A DNA stretch of 37,468 bases from Rachicladosporium sp. CCFEE 5018 (taxonomy: Eukaryota; Ascomycota; Dothideomycetes; Cladosporiales; Cladosporiaceae): contig KZ111150.1 in the NCBI GenBank assembly GCA_002077045.2, positions 355,300 to 392,767 of the forward strand, given 5' to 3'. Under the pieces are notes generated by a model. It was not told the DNA's origin. It did no database searches and saw only the letters and a program-made list of their open reading frames with translations. Of this stretch, positions 10,458 through 21,833 are shown in pieces; position 1 is the stretch's first letter; every line of letters starts with the position of its first letter. The position numbers were made by a program, and so were the translations under genes.

Positions 10458-11106
10458 ATTGGTGCTTAGGAGTCGCGTGATAAGCTCATCCAGAACGCGT
10501 CGGGACAATGGCGTCAATGTATCACGAACGTGACATGGACGTCTGCAACCTCACCACTCGAGTTGACACCTACTATCGCTATGCCCACGAGAGAAGAGAG
10601 ATGACTTTGAAGCTATGGAATAGGTCGATCGCCCTCCGTCCGTCAGCATAACAACTCAAGGTCCCAAGCCAAGCAAATGCAGAGAGTTCGGGCCGTCTCT
10701 TGGCTGTCTCATTGCCATCAGGTCTCGTACCAGTCCGTCAGTGAGAGACCATGCACTCTCGGCTCACCACGAACGTGCTGCATCTACATATCATGGAGAG
10801 AGATATATCGGTCCGATGATTGCCACTCCTCGATACATGGCATTCTATAAGCACGGCTAGACACCATCTCCGGAGCTCGGGAGTGTCGTCGGCAGAGGTC
10901 GGGTTGTCCTTGTCAATGCTCTACGCGAAAGTTAGATTTTGTTTGGTCACGGTCAAGTCTCGAGTCTCCTTCAATCCTTTCTCATTGCAGTCATTATCCG
11001 CTTCGTGTACTATAGCTCTCGCCTTGTACTATACCACTCCTTCTTGTAACTTCGACTTTGGTACTTCTGGGCTTTGGCATTGGGACTTGATCTTGATAGA
11101 GAGATA
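10458..11106. promoter_or_regulatory. Divergent promoter region, NTPase / CLU1
   Basis: About 650 bp separate the divergent start codons of the mitochondrial NTPase (minus) and CLU1 (plus). There is a TATAA at 10846-10850 (plus strand), a GATATAT stretch near 10801 and a pyrimidine-rich tract around 10968-10995 typical of fungal transcription-start regions before CLU1. No specific transcription-factor site can be claimed. Repeated at 16589-17237. Confidence 0.5.
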
Positions 11107-11831
11107 ATGGCCGAAGATCATGACGTTGCGAACAATAAATGTAAGTTGGAGCTCAATACACATGAAATCGCTACACAGTAGATGGTAGAAGACGAGACGG
11201 ACAGTCAGGCGAGAGCTCCTGCTGACTTGCATCAGCCGATGTAGCATCAGACGGGAAACCCAATGGATCCGCCAATGGCAGCTCAAGTGAGCACGCGACA
11301 TCAGATGCCAATGGCACTTCGACCAACGGCACCTCTTCAGAGCTAGCGAAGAGTGAGAAGGGCGAGGAAGCTGTCGATGAGGCAGCGCAGATTCCCGAGA
11401 ATGTCTTCCAGCTCACGGTCAAGCTACCGCAAGCCCCGGGAAAGACCCAGATCATGGTCTCCACACAAGAGCAGGTCCAAGACATCAGGCAATCGATAGT
11501 GGACCAGCCGCACACCTTCCAGTACTCGTGCTTTCACCTAGAGCACAAGGGCAAGAAGGTCAACGACTTTGTGGAGCTCTCAGAGGTGCCCGATATTGTG
11601 GCAGACCCGGAGGTCTCATTAGTCGAAGACCCATATACTGAGGCGCAGGCTCGAATGCATGTGGTCAGAGTACGGGAATTGATCGGCGCGGCTGGCGATC
11701 GAACAGACTTGGTCATGGGCATAGATGCAGGGACGAGCTTGTGTGATGGGGTGGAGATAGCGAGCAGTGGTGATAAGAAGGATGACTTGAATCCAGTCGC
11801 CGACTACGACTTCAACGCACCGGCAAACATC
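11107..11831 (+). CDS. CLU1: CLU1 5' part, cut by assembly gap (redundant copy)
   Basis: Exon 1 is 11107-11140 and exon 2 starts at 11236; the coding sequence runs in frame to the gap at 11832, after the residues FNAPANI. It shows no difference from 17238-17962 of the complete gene. I read it as the end of contig 1, a second record of the same gene start and not a truncated paralogue. Open frames that continue through the N-run into antisense APL4 are artefacts of joining unrelated ends. Confidence 0.95.
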
Positions 11832-11931
11832 NNNNNNNNNNNNNNNNNNNNNNNNNNNNNNNNNNNNNNNNNNNNNNNNNNNNNNNNNNNNNNNNNNNNN
11901 NNNNNNNNNNNNNNNNNNNNNNNNNNNNNNN
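11832..11931. other. Assembly gap 1 (100 N)
   Basis: Exactly 100 N, the conventional placeholder for a gap of unknown size. The left edge lies inside CLU1 and the right edge lies inside APL4; both flanks are repeated elsewhere in the window, so the gap size may really be negative (overlapping contigs). Confidence 0.98.
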
Positions 11932-14548
11932 TCATCCCCTGGCTCGCCTCCTCTCCTCCTCCGATCTCAGTCGAGGAGATAGCTTGTAACTGCAACTTCT
12001 GCGTTTTCGGCACAGCAGCTTGCAGATTTACGTTACTCAGTCCGCTGAATGCTGATGTGTTGCGAAATTTTGCTTGTAGGGAGACGGCTTGTGCATTCCG
12101 CGTGACTGTGAATGTGAGGTGGAGGTCGTTCTTGGAGTACGCGATATGTGCTGCTTGTTGTGCGGCTGGTGGAGAAGTAGAGCCGAAGAGGTCGTTCGTC
12201 GGTGGTCGAGCTTGTGCGGCGGGAGCTGGGGAGGTCGCTGTTGAGGGAGCGGAGTCGAAGAGGTCCATTATGCTCGACATACCTCCTGCTGCCGGTTGCT
12301 GTCTCGCTGTGCCGTTAAGGCCATTAGTGCTACTGATTGGACTCATAGTCTCGCCACCGCCAAGTATGTCGGCTAATAGATCTGCGTTTCCTTGCCCGCC
12401 GTTGAGCGTTGCACTCATGTCTACAGCAGGCAGATCGGACTCCCCACCCATGAGATCGAGCAGCATGTCCTGCTCTGTGATCTGACTGACTTTCTTCTTC
12501 GATGCCGGAAGCTTAGTAGCTCGCTTCTTGTTGATACTCGTTGCTGTCGCCTCGCCAAGTACACGCTGTTCTTCACGGATCTCTGGAGGCGGCATCCGCT
12601 CAAGTACACCCTGCCGCACGCTCTCGTAGCCGAAGAGGTTCCCGTACTCCACAGCACGTTGCTGAATCTCGACGTCCAGATTCGTCTGGTGGCTCAGCAG
12701 TAACCTCCGCAACCGATCGACCTGTGCAGGCTCTTGCAATCGCGTCGTCAGCTTCATCGTAGCTGTGATAATGTACTCCGTCACGCTCTGTCCAGCGTAG
12801 CTGCTCTGCAGTATGCCTGTGAAGACATCCACGATCTCCGACTCATGCACGTCTCGCATTTTCTCTTCGTCTTCGAAGCTGCCTCCTCGCAATAATGCAT
12901 CGCCGTATTCGCCGATCACCCACGCGCCTGCTAAGTTGAGGCCCTCCTGAGACACATCATCTCGCAGTGCAGCGTAAAGTTTCTGCGCGCAGTACGTCTG
13001 TAGATCTGGCGTCGTAGCGATGAGTCGCACGAACGAAGACAGGATCTGCTCCTTGACGTAATTCCCAGCCAGCTTGAGGACCCGTAGCATCGTATCGCAG
13101 TGCCATCGCTTGTTCGGCGCGAAGCGATCAGCCGCGATGCCAATTTGCGAAGTCATGATGGGTTTGAACTCCGCATCTGCCACCTCCAAGAAGGCCAGGA
13201 GTTCCCGTATGAGTACCCGCACGTTACTCTCGTTGATCAAAGTGAAGCTCAGATCTAGCGCTCTCCGTCGGATACTGATATCCGGGTCCCGCAAGCAGTC
13301 TAGTATGGTGTTCCGATGTCTCTGCACAGCATTCGGTTCGATAGCCACGACTTTGATGAGCGTGTTCAACGCCACGTATCGTATGTTGTTGTCCCTGTTC
13401 GTCAAGAACTTGCCCAAGATGTTCACACCCAGTACCCTCAACCCTGAGTCCGCTTCGATGTCCAGGATCGTCAATACCGCCTCGTACAGAATCGAGTTGC
13501 CCACGTTCTTACTCGAGTCTGTGTTCGTCGCTACTTGTGCCAGAATGTCGTTGATCTGCTCGCTGATCTGCGCGTCGCCTCGCCCAAGTATTCTCAGAAG
13601 TCGTAGTATTTTTACCTGCAGAAACGGGTCCGTGATGCCAGTCACATCATGCTCCGGCGCATACCCGCTCTGACTCAATCCCTTCAGCATCTTCACCAGA
13701 CTTCCTGTCAATGGCCTCATGATTTCCACCACTCCTCCCTCCCCGCCCTCCTCTTCCTCGTCTGCTTCGCACATACTGATCACCAATGTCAGACCGCTCA
13801 GCAGCACACCGTGGTTCTTGTCGTTCAGCAATAGCTTCGCTTTGTCCAGAAAGTGCTCCTGCAGATCAGGCACCTTCCGACATATCCGCATAGCACAAAG
13901 TGCGGCTTTCCGGCGGACGTAAGGGTTCGAGGAAGTGAGTATCGTTTCGATTTCGGGAAAGAGGTCACGGGACATTTCGATACTGGCTATGTTGCCGAGC
14001 GTGCAGAGAGCAAGGCCGACGATGTACTGGTTCGAGTGGTTGAGGTCGCTGGATTGTGTTAGCTGCCTGATCGAGCCTCCTCTCTGAAGTTGAGCGGCTG
14101 TACTTCTTCAACGAGTTCGTGACAAGCGTCAGCACCTCCTGATTCTCATCCAGCAGCAACATCGTCCCCAGGTATCCCAGTCGCTTGTCCGCGAAGCGCG
14201 GCGAGGCGAGCAATTTGAGACATTCGATCTGGCCGAAGTGGGTGCGTTCGCCCAGGGTGAAGAGGTAGAGCAGTTTGGCGACATTGTTCCGCCTGTCATG
14301 TAGCATATGAGCATCATGCCCTTGAATCCGAGGCCCTGTGTAATTGCCTACCGTAGATCCGAATTATGGCTTTCCTCCCTAAAGCTCGCTCTTATGGCTG
14401 CGCTCTCCTTCTGCACCACTGCCCTCTCGTCCGCTATCGTCTTCGAGGCGCGCACATTACGAATGAATTGTTTTACTGTGTGTAACCTACGTCAGTATAC
14501 TCTTCGACAAAACCAGATCCTGAGGCGGTGCTTCGTACAGGAACTCAT
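11932..14548 (-). CDS. APL4: APL4 copy lacking its 3' end (redundant copy)
   Basis: Same gene as 5617-8417 shifted by 6131: exons 14548-14539, 14475-14352, 14292-14104 and 14048-11932, the last cut by the gap. The final intron and last exon, which complete the ear domain, are missing. The protein up to SQGM matches the complete copy exactly. No independent frameshift or stop is seen, so it should not be called a pseudogene. Confidence 0.95.
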
Positions 14549-14851
14549 GTTGCGCGCTGTAGGCAGTCGCGGGCTTCAATGTAATCAGCCTTGTCGTTCA
14601 ATCATCATTCATTGCGTCGTTCTGGTAGCGAGGTGAGCGAAGAAAAGCGACCATGGAGCCAGTGGTAGGGGTGTCTTGAGTTATGGCTTGGCTCATTGTT
14701 GACGGCTGAAGTCGCAGGACGTCAGACATCAAATTCGAGGTCACGTGTAGCGAGATCCCCATATCTGGGTAGGATCATGACAACATGGCGAATAATAATC
14801 TATGCAAGAGCGGCCGATCCGCAGGATCTAGTACACACAGCCTCCCACCCA
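14549..14851. other. Intergenic region, copy of 8418-8720
   Basis: Second record of the APL4 upstream region inside the gap-1 duplication. Nothing further is seen in it. Confidence 0.6.
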
Positions 14852-16588
14852 TCAGTCAACCCCGCTAGTCGCCCACTGATCTCCCTTCCCTCCCTCCTCC
14901 TCACTAGCCACAGCAACTACCAAACTCCCACTCTCCTTGCCTTTGACATCCAACATCTTGATCTTGAACTTGCCACCAGCCCACAAGTCCTTGACAGTCA
15001 GCTCCCTCGTACGCTGCAAACTCTCAATAGCCGAGATCCGATCCAGCGTGTCCTGCAACAATTCATCAAATCCCTCCTGCGCACAAATCTCCCGGAACGC
15101 GTTCATCATTGGCACACTGTCAGCTCTCACCATAGCCCGCGAATCAATCGTGAAGAGATTGATAGCGTCGTAACTCTGGACGAAGTCCGCGCGGGTCATG
15201 ATCTGTCTCGCTTCATGCAGAGGGATCTGTGGCAAGATGTGGCCTTCCGTAGGGTGGTAGCAGGATGGCATTTCCTTCTCCTTGTCCACGAGGGCTTTTG
15301 CCAAGACCATAGCAGCGGAAGCGTACTTCTGCTGATTCATCACATCATCATCCATATCTTCTCCGAGAATCCAGCACTGGTTCAAAAACCACGTCTTCTC
15401 CATCGCGCAGATGGCGTCGGCGGCTGAGAGCATGTCCGAGGACTTTGCGACGCGGCCAATATAGGACATACGGCCGCCGACTTTGTCGTAGACTTGCTCT
15501 AGCAGTGAAGGGGAGGGGTGCTCGTTGCGATAGCGTTGGCGGTAGTTTCGGAGTGCGTCTATGGCTTTGGATTTGTTGAGGTCGAGGATTCGAATCACGT
15601 TCATGCGGGTGGCGTATTGCTTGAGGCGCTCGTAGACCCAGTAGTCGTCGGAATTGAAGATCACTGTTGCGAGGTTTGAGGCTGCCCATTGCTCTGCGCG
15701 TTGTTGGAGGAGTTCGAGAAGGTCCTTGCCGGCTGCGTCGTCGCGGAGGAGGTGCATCGAGTTGATGATGAGGATCAAGGGACGGCCGACTTTGTCGCGC
15801 CGCCGTAGAGCGACCTTTTCGAGTTTGTTGAAGGCGCGCTCGATGTCCAGCAGTGCACTGGCATCTCGAGGTCCGCGAATGGAGAATAACGAGCCAATGT
15901 TGTCTTCGTGGTACTCAAAGTCCAGTGCTTTGCCAAGCCGAATGCGTACGATCTCAGGATCTGCATGCGCATCGAACATGGCCACGCCTTCGCCGTCGAT
16001 CTTGGCCATGGCGTCAATGAGCATGCTGGACTTTCCCGTGCCTTTCTCGCCGACAAGGAGATGGTACTGCCCACGGATTTGACCGCTTACTATCGCGTCG
16101 AGCTTGGATTGCTCCTCACGAAGAACCCAGTGCTCGCGATCCTTGTCCTCATCGACAAGCACGCTGCCGCCAGTCGCAGACCCGAGTTTCGAAGTGGCGG
16201 CAAGGTCGAGAACGGGGTCGCCTGGTTCGAAGGCGTTCTCCATCTTCTTGAGGACCATGTGCTTGTAGTAGCGCGTGTAGCCGTAGCCTACTAGGCCGAG
16301 GATCGCAACCGAGGCGCCAGTGGTCAGAGCGGACTCGGCCATCTTGTAGGCTGTGGACCGCCATGAGTCCTGATTTGCATTGGGTCCTTGCCGTTTCGGG
16401 TCATCATTAGGGTCATCTGGTGGTCCTGGTAGGTTTGGCCCCGGTGGTTGTTGGACTGAAGCATGGCGTTGCTGGATCAACGTCGTTCCGGGTGTAGAGT
16501 GCACAAGTAATCGTTGGAACCCAGGTCGATATGTACATGGTGTTGAGGTGAAGGTTGAAAGTCTTGGTAGAGTGCGATACGTAGACAT
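14852..16588 (-). CDS. Mitochondrial P-loop NTPase, second identical copy
   Basis: Identical in protein sequence to 8721-10457: 578 residues from the ATG at 16588, with the same presequence, membrane segment and Walker A (180-188). This copy lies on contig 2 next to the complete CLU1 gene, so it shows the true neighbourhood; the other copy most likely represents the same locus at the end of contig 1. If read depth shows two loci, it would be a very recent duplicate. Confidence 0.85.
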   Translation of the reverse strand: MSTYRTLPRLSTFTSTPCTYRPGFQRLLVHSTPGTTLIQQRHASVQQPPGPNLPGPPDDPNDDPKRQGPNANQDSWRSTAYKMAESALTTGASVAILGLVGYGYTRYYKHMVLKKMENAFEPGDPVLDLAATSKLGSATGGSVLVDEDKDREHWVLREEQSKLDAIVSGQIRGQYHLLVGEKGTGKSSMLIDAMAKIDGEGVAMFDAHADPEIVRIRLGKALDFEYHEDNIGSLFSIRGPRDASALLDIERAFNKLEKVALRRRDKVGRPLILIINSMHLLRDDAAGKDLLELLQQRAEQWAASNLATVIFNSDDYWVYERLKQYATRMNVIRILDLNKSKAIDALRNYRQRYRNEHPSPSLLEQVYDKVGGRMSYIGRVAKSSDMLSAADAICAMEKTWFLNQCWILGEDMDDDVMNQQKYASAAMVLAKALVDKEKEMPSCYHPTEGHILPQIPLHEARQIMTRADFVQSYDAINLFTIDSRAMVRADSVPMMNAFREICAQEGFDELLQDTLDRISAIESLQRTRELTVKDLWAGGKFKIKMLDVKGKESGSLVVAVASEEEGGKGDQWATSGVD

Positions 16589-17237
16589 ATTGGTGCTTAG
16601 GAGTCGCGTGATAAGCTCATCCAGAACGCGTCGGGACAATGGCGTCAATGTATCACGAACGTGACATGGACGTCTGCAACCTCACCACTCGAGTTGACAC
16701 CTACTATCGCTATGCCCACGAGAGAAGAGAGATGACTTTGAAGCTATGGAATAGGTCGATCGCCCTCCGTCCGTCAGCATAACAACTCAAGGTCCCAAGC
16801 CAAGCAAATGCAGAGAGTTCGGGCCGTCTCTTGGCTGTCTCATTGCCATCAGGTCTCGTACCAGTCCGTCAGTGAGAGACCATGCACTCTCGGCTCACCA
16901 CGAACGTGCTGCATCTACATATCATGGAGAGAGATATATCGGTCCGATGATTGCCACTCCTCGATACATGGCATTCTATAAGCACGGCTAGACACCATCT
17001 CCGGAGCTCGGGAGTGTCGTCGGCAGAGGTCGGGTTGTCCTTGTCAATGCTCTACGCGAAAGTTAGATTTTGTTTGGTCACGGTCAAGTCTCGAGTCTCC
17101 TTCAATCCTTTCTCATTGCAGTCATTATCCGCTTCGTGTACTATAGCTCTCGCCTTGTACTATACCACTCCTTCTTGTAACTTCGACTTTGGTACTTCTG
17201 GGCTTTGGCATTGGGACTTGATCTTGATAGAGAGATA
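16589..17237. promoter_or_regulatory. Divergent promoter region NTPase / CLU1, second copy
   Basis: Same sequence as 10458-11106, including TATAA at 16977-16981 and the pyrimidine-rich tract before the CLU1 start. In this copy both flanking genes are complete. Confidence 0.5.
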
Positions 17238-20200
17238 ATGGCCGAAGATCATGACGTTGCGAACAATAAATGTAAGTTGGAGCTCAATACACATGAAATC
17301 GCTACACAGTAGATGGTAGAAGACGAGACGGACAGTCAGGCGAGAGCTCCTGCTGACTTGCATCAGCCGATGTAGCATCAGACGGGAAACCCAATGGATC
17401 CGCCAATGGCAGCTCAAGTGAGCACGCGACATCAGATGCCAATGGCACTTCGACCAACGGCACCTCTTCAGAGCTAGCGAAGAGTGAGAAGGGCGAGGAA
17501 GCTGTCGATGAGGCAGCGCAGATTCCCGAGAATGTCTTCCAGCTCACGGTCAAGCTACCGCAAGCCCCGGGAAAGACCCAGATCATGGTCTCCACACAAG
17601 AGCAGGTCCAAGACATCAGGCAATCGATAGTGGACCAGCCGCACACCTTCCAGTACTCGTGCTTTCACCTAGAGCACAAGGGCAAGAAGGTCAACGACTT
17701 TGTGGAGCTCTCAGAGGTGCCCGATATTGTGGCAGACCCGGAGGTCTCATTAGTCGAAGACCCATATACTGAGGCGCAGGCTCGAATGCATGTGGTCAGA
17801 GTACGGGAATTGATCGGCGCGGCTGGCGATCGAACAGACTTGGTCATGGGCATAGATGCAGGGACGAGCTTGTGTGATGGGGTGGAGATAGCGAGCAGTG
17901 GTGATAAGAAGGATGACTTGAATCCAGTCGCCGACTACGACTTCAACGCACCGGCAAACATCTCGTCATTGCTCGCGAAGCCTCGAGATGCACCTCCGAA
18001 GACCATCAAGACCATCTCGCTCTCGCCCTGGAACCCACCTCCACATCACCTACGAAACCGAGGCCACCTGCTCTACCTCCAAGTCACGACGAACGAGGGC
18101 GAGCAATACTACATCACATCTCATGTCTCTGGCTTCTTTGTCAACCGATCGACGAACAACAAATTCGATCCGGCACCTCGAAGCTCGCCGAAGGCATACT
18201 CGGCACACTCTTTGATCTCACTCCTTGCCCAACTTTCGCCTTCCTTCGATGCGTCCTTCACACGACTACAGGAGTACAATGGCCAGCGCGATCCACTCGC
18301 GTCATACCAGCTTTCGAACAGCATACCCGCAGCACCATGGCTCGTCTCACCAGCATCTGTGCAACAGCATCAGCCCGATCTTGCGCGATCACAGGAGTCA
18401 TACCTTTTGGCTGGCGCAGAGAACATGGAGACATTGCGAGACTGGAATGAGGAGTTCCAGTCCACACGTGAGCTCCCGAAAGAGACGGTACAAGATCGCG
18501 TGTTTCGAGAGCGACTTACGAGTAAGCTGTTTGCGGAGTACAACGAGGCTGCGGTTCGTGGAGCGTGCTTGGTTGCCCGAGGTGAAGTCCAGCCGCTCAA
18601 CCCGACCGAGGCGAAAGATGCGCAGATCTTCGTGTACAACAATGTGTTCTACTCCTTCGGCGCGGACGGCGTGGGTACGTTCGCTAGCGATGGCGGCGAC
18701 GAGGCTGCGCGGGTCGCCGTTGGCAAAGACGTACAGGGTGTGCAAGCTGTGAATCAGATGGACATCACTGGACTGTTCACACCAGGCACGGCGGTAGTGG
18801 ATTACCTCGGAAAGCGCATAGTCGGTCAAAGCATCGTACCTGGCATTTTCAAGCAGCGAGACCCGGGCGAGCACCAGATCGATTACGGAGGTGTGGAGGG
18901 CAAGGATGTCATCGCTTCGCATGAAGCGTTCGTGAAGCCCTTCGCAGAGCTAAGCAAGCAGATGCGAGTGCGGAAGCACGCTGTATGGGACAAGGAGTCG
19001 AAGAAGCATGAGCTTGAGGCTTCAGTTGAGACGAAGGGCTTGCTTGGCACAGACGGAAGAAAGTATGTGCTTGACCTGTACCGCGTGACACCATTGGACA
19101 TCGCATGGCTCGATCGACACCGAGCATCCGATGCCGAGGATGGGAAGCGGTACCCTCATAGGATGACTGTGCTGCGACCTGAGCTCGTGGAAAGCTACCG
19201 GATCAAGAAGCTACGGGAGTTCATCGCGAAGGAGCTGAAATCGCGGGATACGAAGAAATCCGAGAAAGCGATCACGAACGGCCACGATGCATCGACACAT
19301 GGAGAGAAGACAGAGAACGGCGACACGCAGCTTACGAACGGCGCTTCTGAAGAGAAGCCAGCTGAAGACGAGCAGCCAAAGCAAGAAGCAGTCGACATTT
19401 CCGGCTTCTCTTTCACGCTGAATCCCGATGTCTTCTCCGGCCAGCAGCCTCAAGACGACGAAGAGAAAGCGATCTACGAGCAGGATGAGGCTGATGTCCG
19501 CGCAGTCTGCGCATATATGCTAGAAGATGTAATCCCAAGGCTACTCGCCGAGCTGCAAGAGGGCGAGACCGGCTTCCCGATCGACGGCGCCGCATTGAGC
19601 AACATGTTGCACAAGCGAGGCGTGAACGTGCGGTATCTGGGTGAGCTGGCTCGTCTGGCTGAGGAGATCGAACAAAAGGAATCGCAGGGAACGAGGATGA
19701 GGGCACTGCGTATGCTATACCAGCAGGAGATGGTCAGTCGGGCTTTCAAGCATATTGCAAACAAGCACTTGAAGGCGCTGCCGCCGTGCTTCTCAGCAAG
19801 TTGCATAAGTCTTCTGCTCAATTGTCTACTGGGTAGCGAAGTCAACGCAAGACCGGTGGCAGACGTTGACGAGGAGCTGAAGAGTCTCTTCCCTGACATC
19901 GACTTCGGCTTTGAGAAGGTGAGCCCTGTAAGTCTGAAAGAGGAAATTGTGCAGCAAGTGGCGTTGAGATACCGCATCGATATCAACGGGTCGCTTGTGC
20001 AGGAAGGCAAGGAGCTCCAAATGCTGAGAGAAGTGTCTCTGAAGCTCGGCTTCCAGCTCGAGGCAAAGGCATACACATTCCGCAAGGAGACCGCAATAGT
20101 GTCGCCTCAGACTAATCAGCTGCAAGCCAAGGCTTCGACGGACTCGCTCAAGGTACCGCAGACCAACGGCACGCACAGCGAGACAAATGGCACCAAGTCG

Positions 20201-21331
20201 AGCAAGTCGAAGAAGAAGAAGCATACCGATCACTCGCCCGCACGGTCAGCCACGTCACCCACAGCCACGCCGACTACGTTCCGCCCAGACGACGTTCTCA
20301 ACACAGTCCCTCTTGTCAAGCAGGCGTCGCCACGCAGTGTGTTGGCCGAGGAAGCGCTCGACGCTGGCCGTGTGGCGATCGGCCAGAACCAGAAGGATCT
20401 CGGTCTTGAGCTGCTGATGGAGTCTCTTAGTCTGCACGAGCAGATCTACGGCATACTCCATCCAGAAGTCGCCAGAGTTTACTATGCTCTGAGCACAATC
20501 TACTACGGCCTTGATGAGAAGGCCGGCGCTGTCGAGCTCGCACGGAAAGCAGTAATCGTCTCCGAGCGCACCCTGGGTGTGGACTCGACAGAGACGATAC
20601 TGGCTTACCTCAACCTCTCACTCTTCGAGCACGCGGTTGGCAACTCCCGGAATGCTCTCGCGCTGGTACACCACGCCCTAAATCTATGGAACATCGTCTA
20701 CGGATCTCGCCACCCGGACGCGATGACGACGGTCAACAACGCTGCAGTCATGCTACAGACACTAAAGCTCTTCCACTCGTCGCGTCTCTGGCTCGAAGCC
20801 TCGCTCTCACTATCCGAAGAGATCACCGGGAAGTCTTCAGTGCACTCTGCCACCCTTCTCTTCCAGCTCGCGCAGGCTTTAGCACTAGACCAGGACTCCA
20901 AGTCCGCTGTCGGCAAGATGCGCGAGAGCTACAACATCTTCAAGACCGAGCTGGGCGCTACAAACCAGAACACGCGCGAAGCGGAGACGTGGCTCGAGAC
21001 GCTGACGCATTCTGCTGTCAGCCAGGCGAAGCAGGCACAGCAAGTCATGCAGAATAGGCGTCTGTTGTCGATGCGTGCCGGTGGCTCGAGTGGACCCAAT
21101 AGTCTAGCTGCGGCTGTGAATGGCTCTCTGAGCCGGCCGAACCGAGCGGTGACTTCGGGCGCTACAACTGCTGTGCCGGGGTTCACTGATCAGAGGAGTC
21201 TGGACGAGCTGTTGAAGTATATCAATGGCGAGGGACAGGGTGGGAAAGGGAAGCAAAGTGGTGGCGCTGGTGGGAAGGGCAAGGCGAACCCGAAGAGGAG
21301 GACTAGGGCTGCCGCGGGCACTGCTGCGTAA
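17238..21331 (+). CDS. CLU1: Clustered mitochondria protein CLU1, complete
   Basis: Cytosolic protein needed for normal mitochondrial distribution. In other organisms Clu proteins bind mRNAs for nuclear-encoded mitochondrial proteins, and yeast Clu1 was recovered with eIF3. Exons are 17238-17271 and 17367-21331, 1,332 residues, close to the family's usual 1,250-1,350. A short N-terminal leader with NG repeats precedes the ubiquitin-like CLU N domain (VFQLTVKLP..., QDIRQSIVDQPHTFQYSCFHLE). The GSKIP-like and central CLU regions follow (e.g. GVNVRYLGELARLAE, ALRMLYQQEMVSRAFKHI). A basic low-complexity stretch (SKSKKKKH) comes before kinesin-light-chain-type TPRs at about residues 1000-1220 (ALSTIYYGLDEKAGAVELARKA). 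The tail is Gly/Lys-rich. A second in-frame acceptor lies 15 nt inside exon 2 (AG at 17380-17381). The gene is divergent from the NTPase and convergent with TPT1. Confidence 0.97.
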
Positions 21332-21833
21332 GACGACTCGAGGAAAGGGAGTTCCAACGCAACTTAGCGCTTCCGCTGGTGCTGAGCGCGCAGCGAGATG
21401 CAAACGACATGCTGCTGCAGGCTCATGACGTGTTCAGAGGCCCGTGTGGTGAGACCTGTATATAGTAGCTGATCTCGACTCCGAGGCGCTTGAAGGACAT
21501 GGGAGATGGTTGTAGCATACTTGTAACATCAGTGTACACTTGATTTATTCAATCCTCTTCTCACATCCTTCCAGATCGTCCCGCGGGAGTATGGTCCGTC
21601 ACTTCGTTGCCCGTGCTGCACTGTTGGCAGAGCATACAGCCTAATTTACAGACAAGTCGCGCTGGTCGAGGTCTTTCCGCTGATACACACTTGCCAAGTC
21701 ATGCAGGACCAACAGGGCTGTTCGCTCGTCCTCTGCACTGAGCACTACTGAACACAGCATTCCATGGGCCGTTCAGAGCATCGATCTGAGGAGGCGGACT
21801 TTCAGATGAATCGGAGGAGGGAGTGAGTGTCTC
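21332..21833. other. Convergent intergenic region CLU1 / TPT1 (haplotype A)
   Basis: This 502-bp stretch holds the two facing 3' UTRs. I see no gene in it. Compared with 27961-28460 it has scattered substitutions and two single-base indels, an intermediate level of divergence. Confidence 0.55.

Larger units (their letters stand above)
5801..11831. repeat. 6,031-bp direct duplication, left copy (right copy 11932-17962)
   Basis: The left copy ends at the base before gap 1 and the right copy begins at the base after it, with a constant offset of 6131. It covers most of APL4, the whole NTPase and the start of CLU1, with all intergenic sequence. Every protein translated from the two copies is the same, and the lines I compared base by base agree. 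This is best explained as an unmerged contig overlap. Confidence 0.95.

Noticed and set aside
10458..10517. Longer N-terminus for the mitochondrial NTPase
   Set aside because: The extra 20 codons begin with TTG; the first ATG is at 10457 and already gives a good presequence.
11454..12485. Long plus-strand open frame joining CLU1 to sequence downstream of gap 1
   Set aside because: It crosses 100 N and continues into the antisense strand of APL4; it is a by-product of the gap, not a fusion gene.
5801..17962. A true recent tandem gene duplication at gap 1
   Set aside because: Identity with no visible difference and boundaries exactly at a 100-N gap make a contig overlap far more likely; kept only as an alternative.
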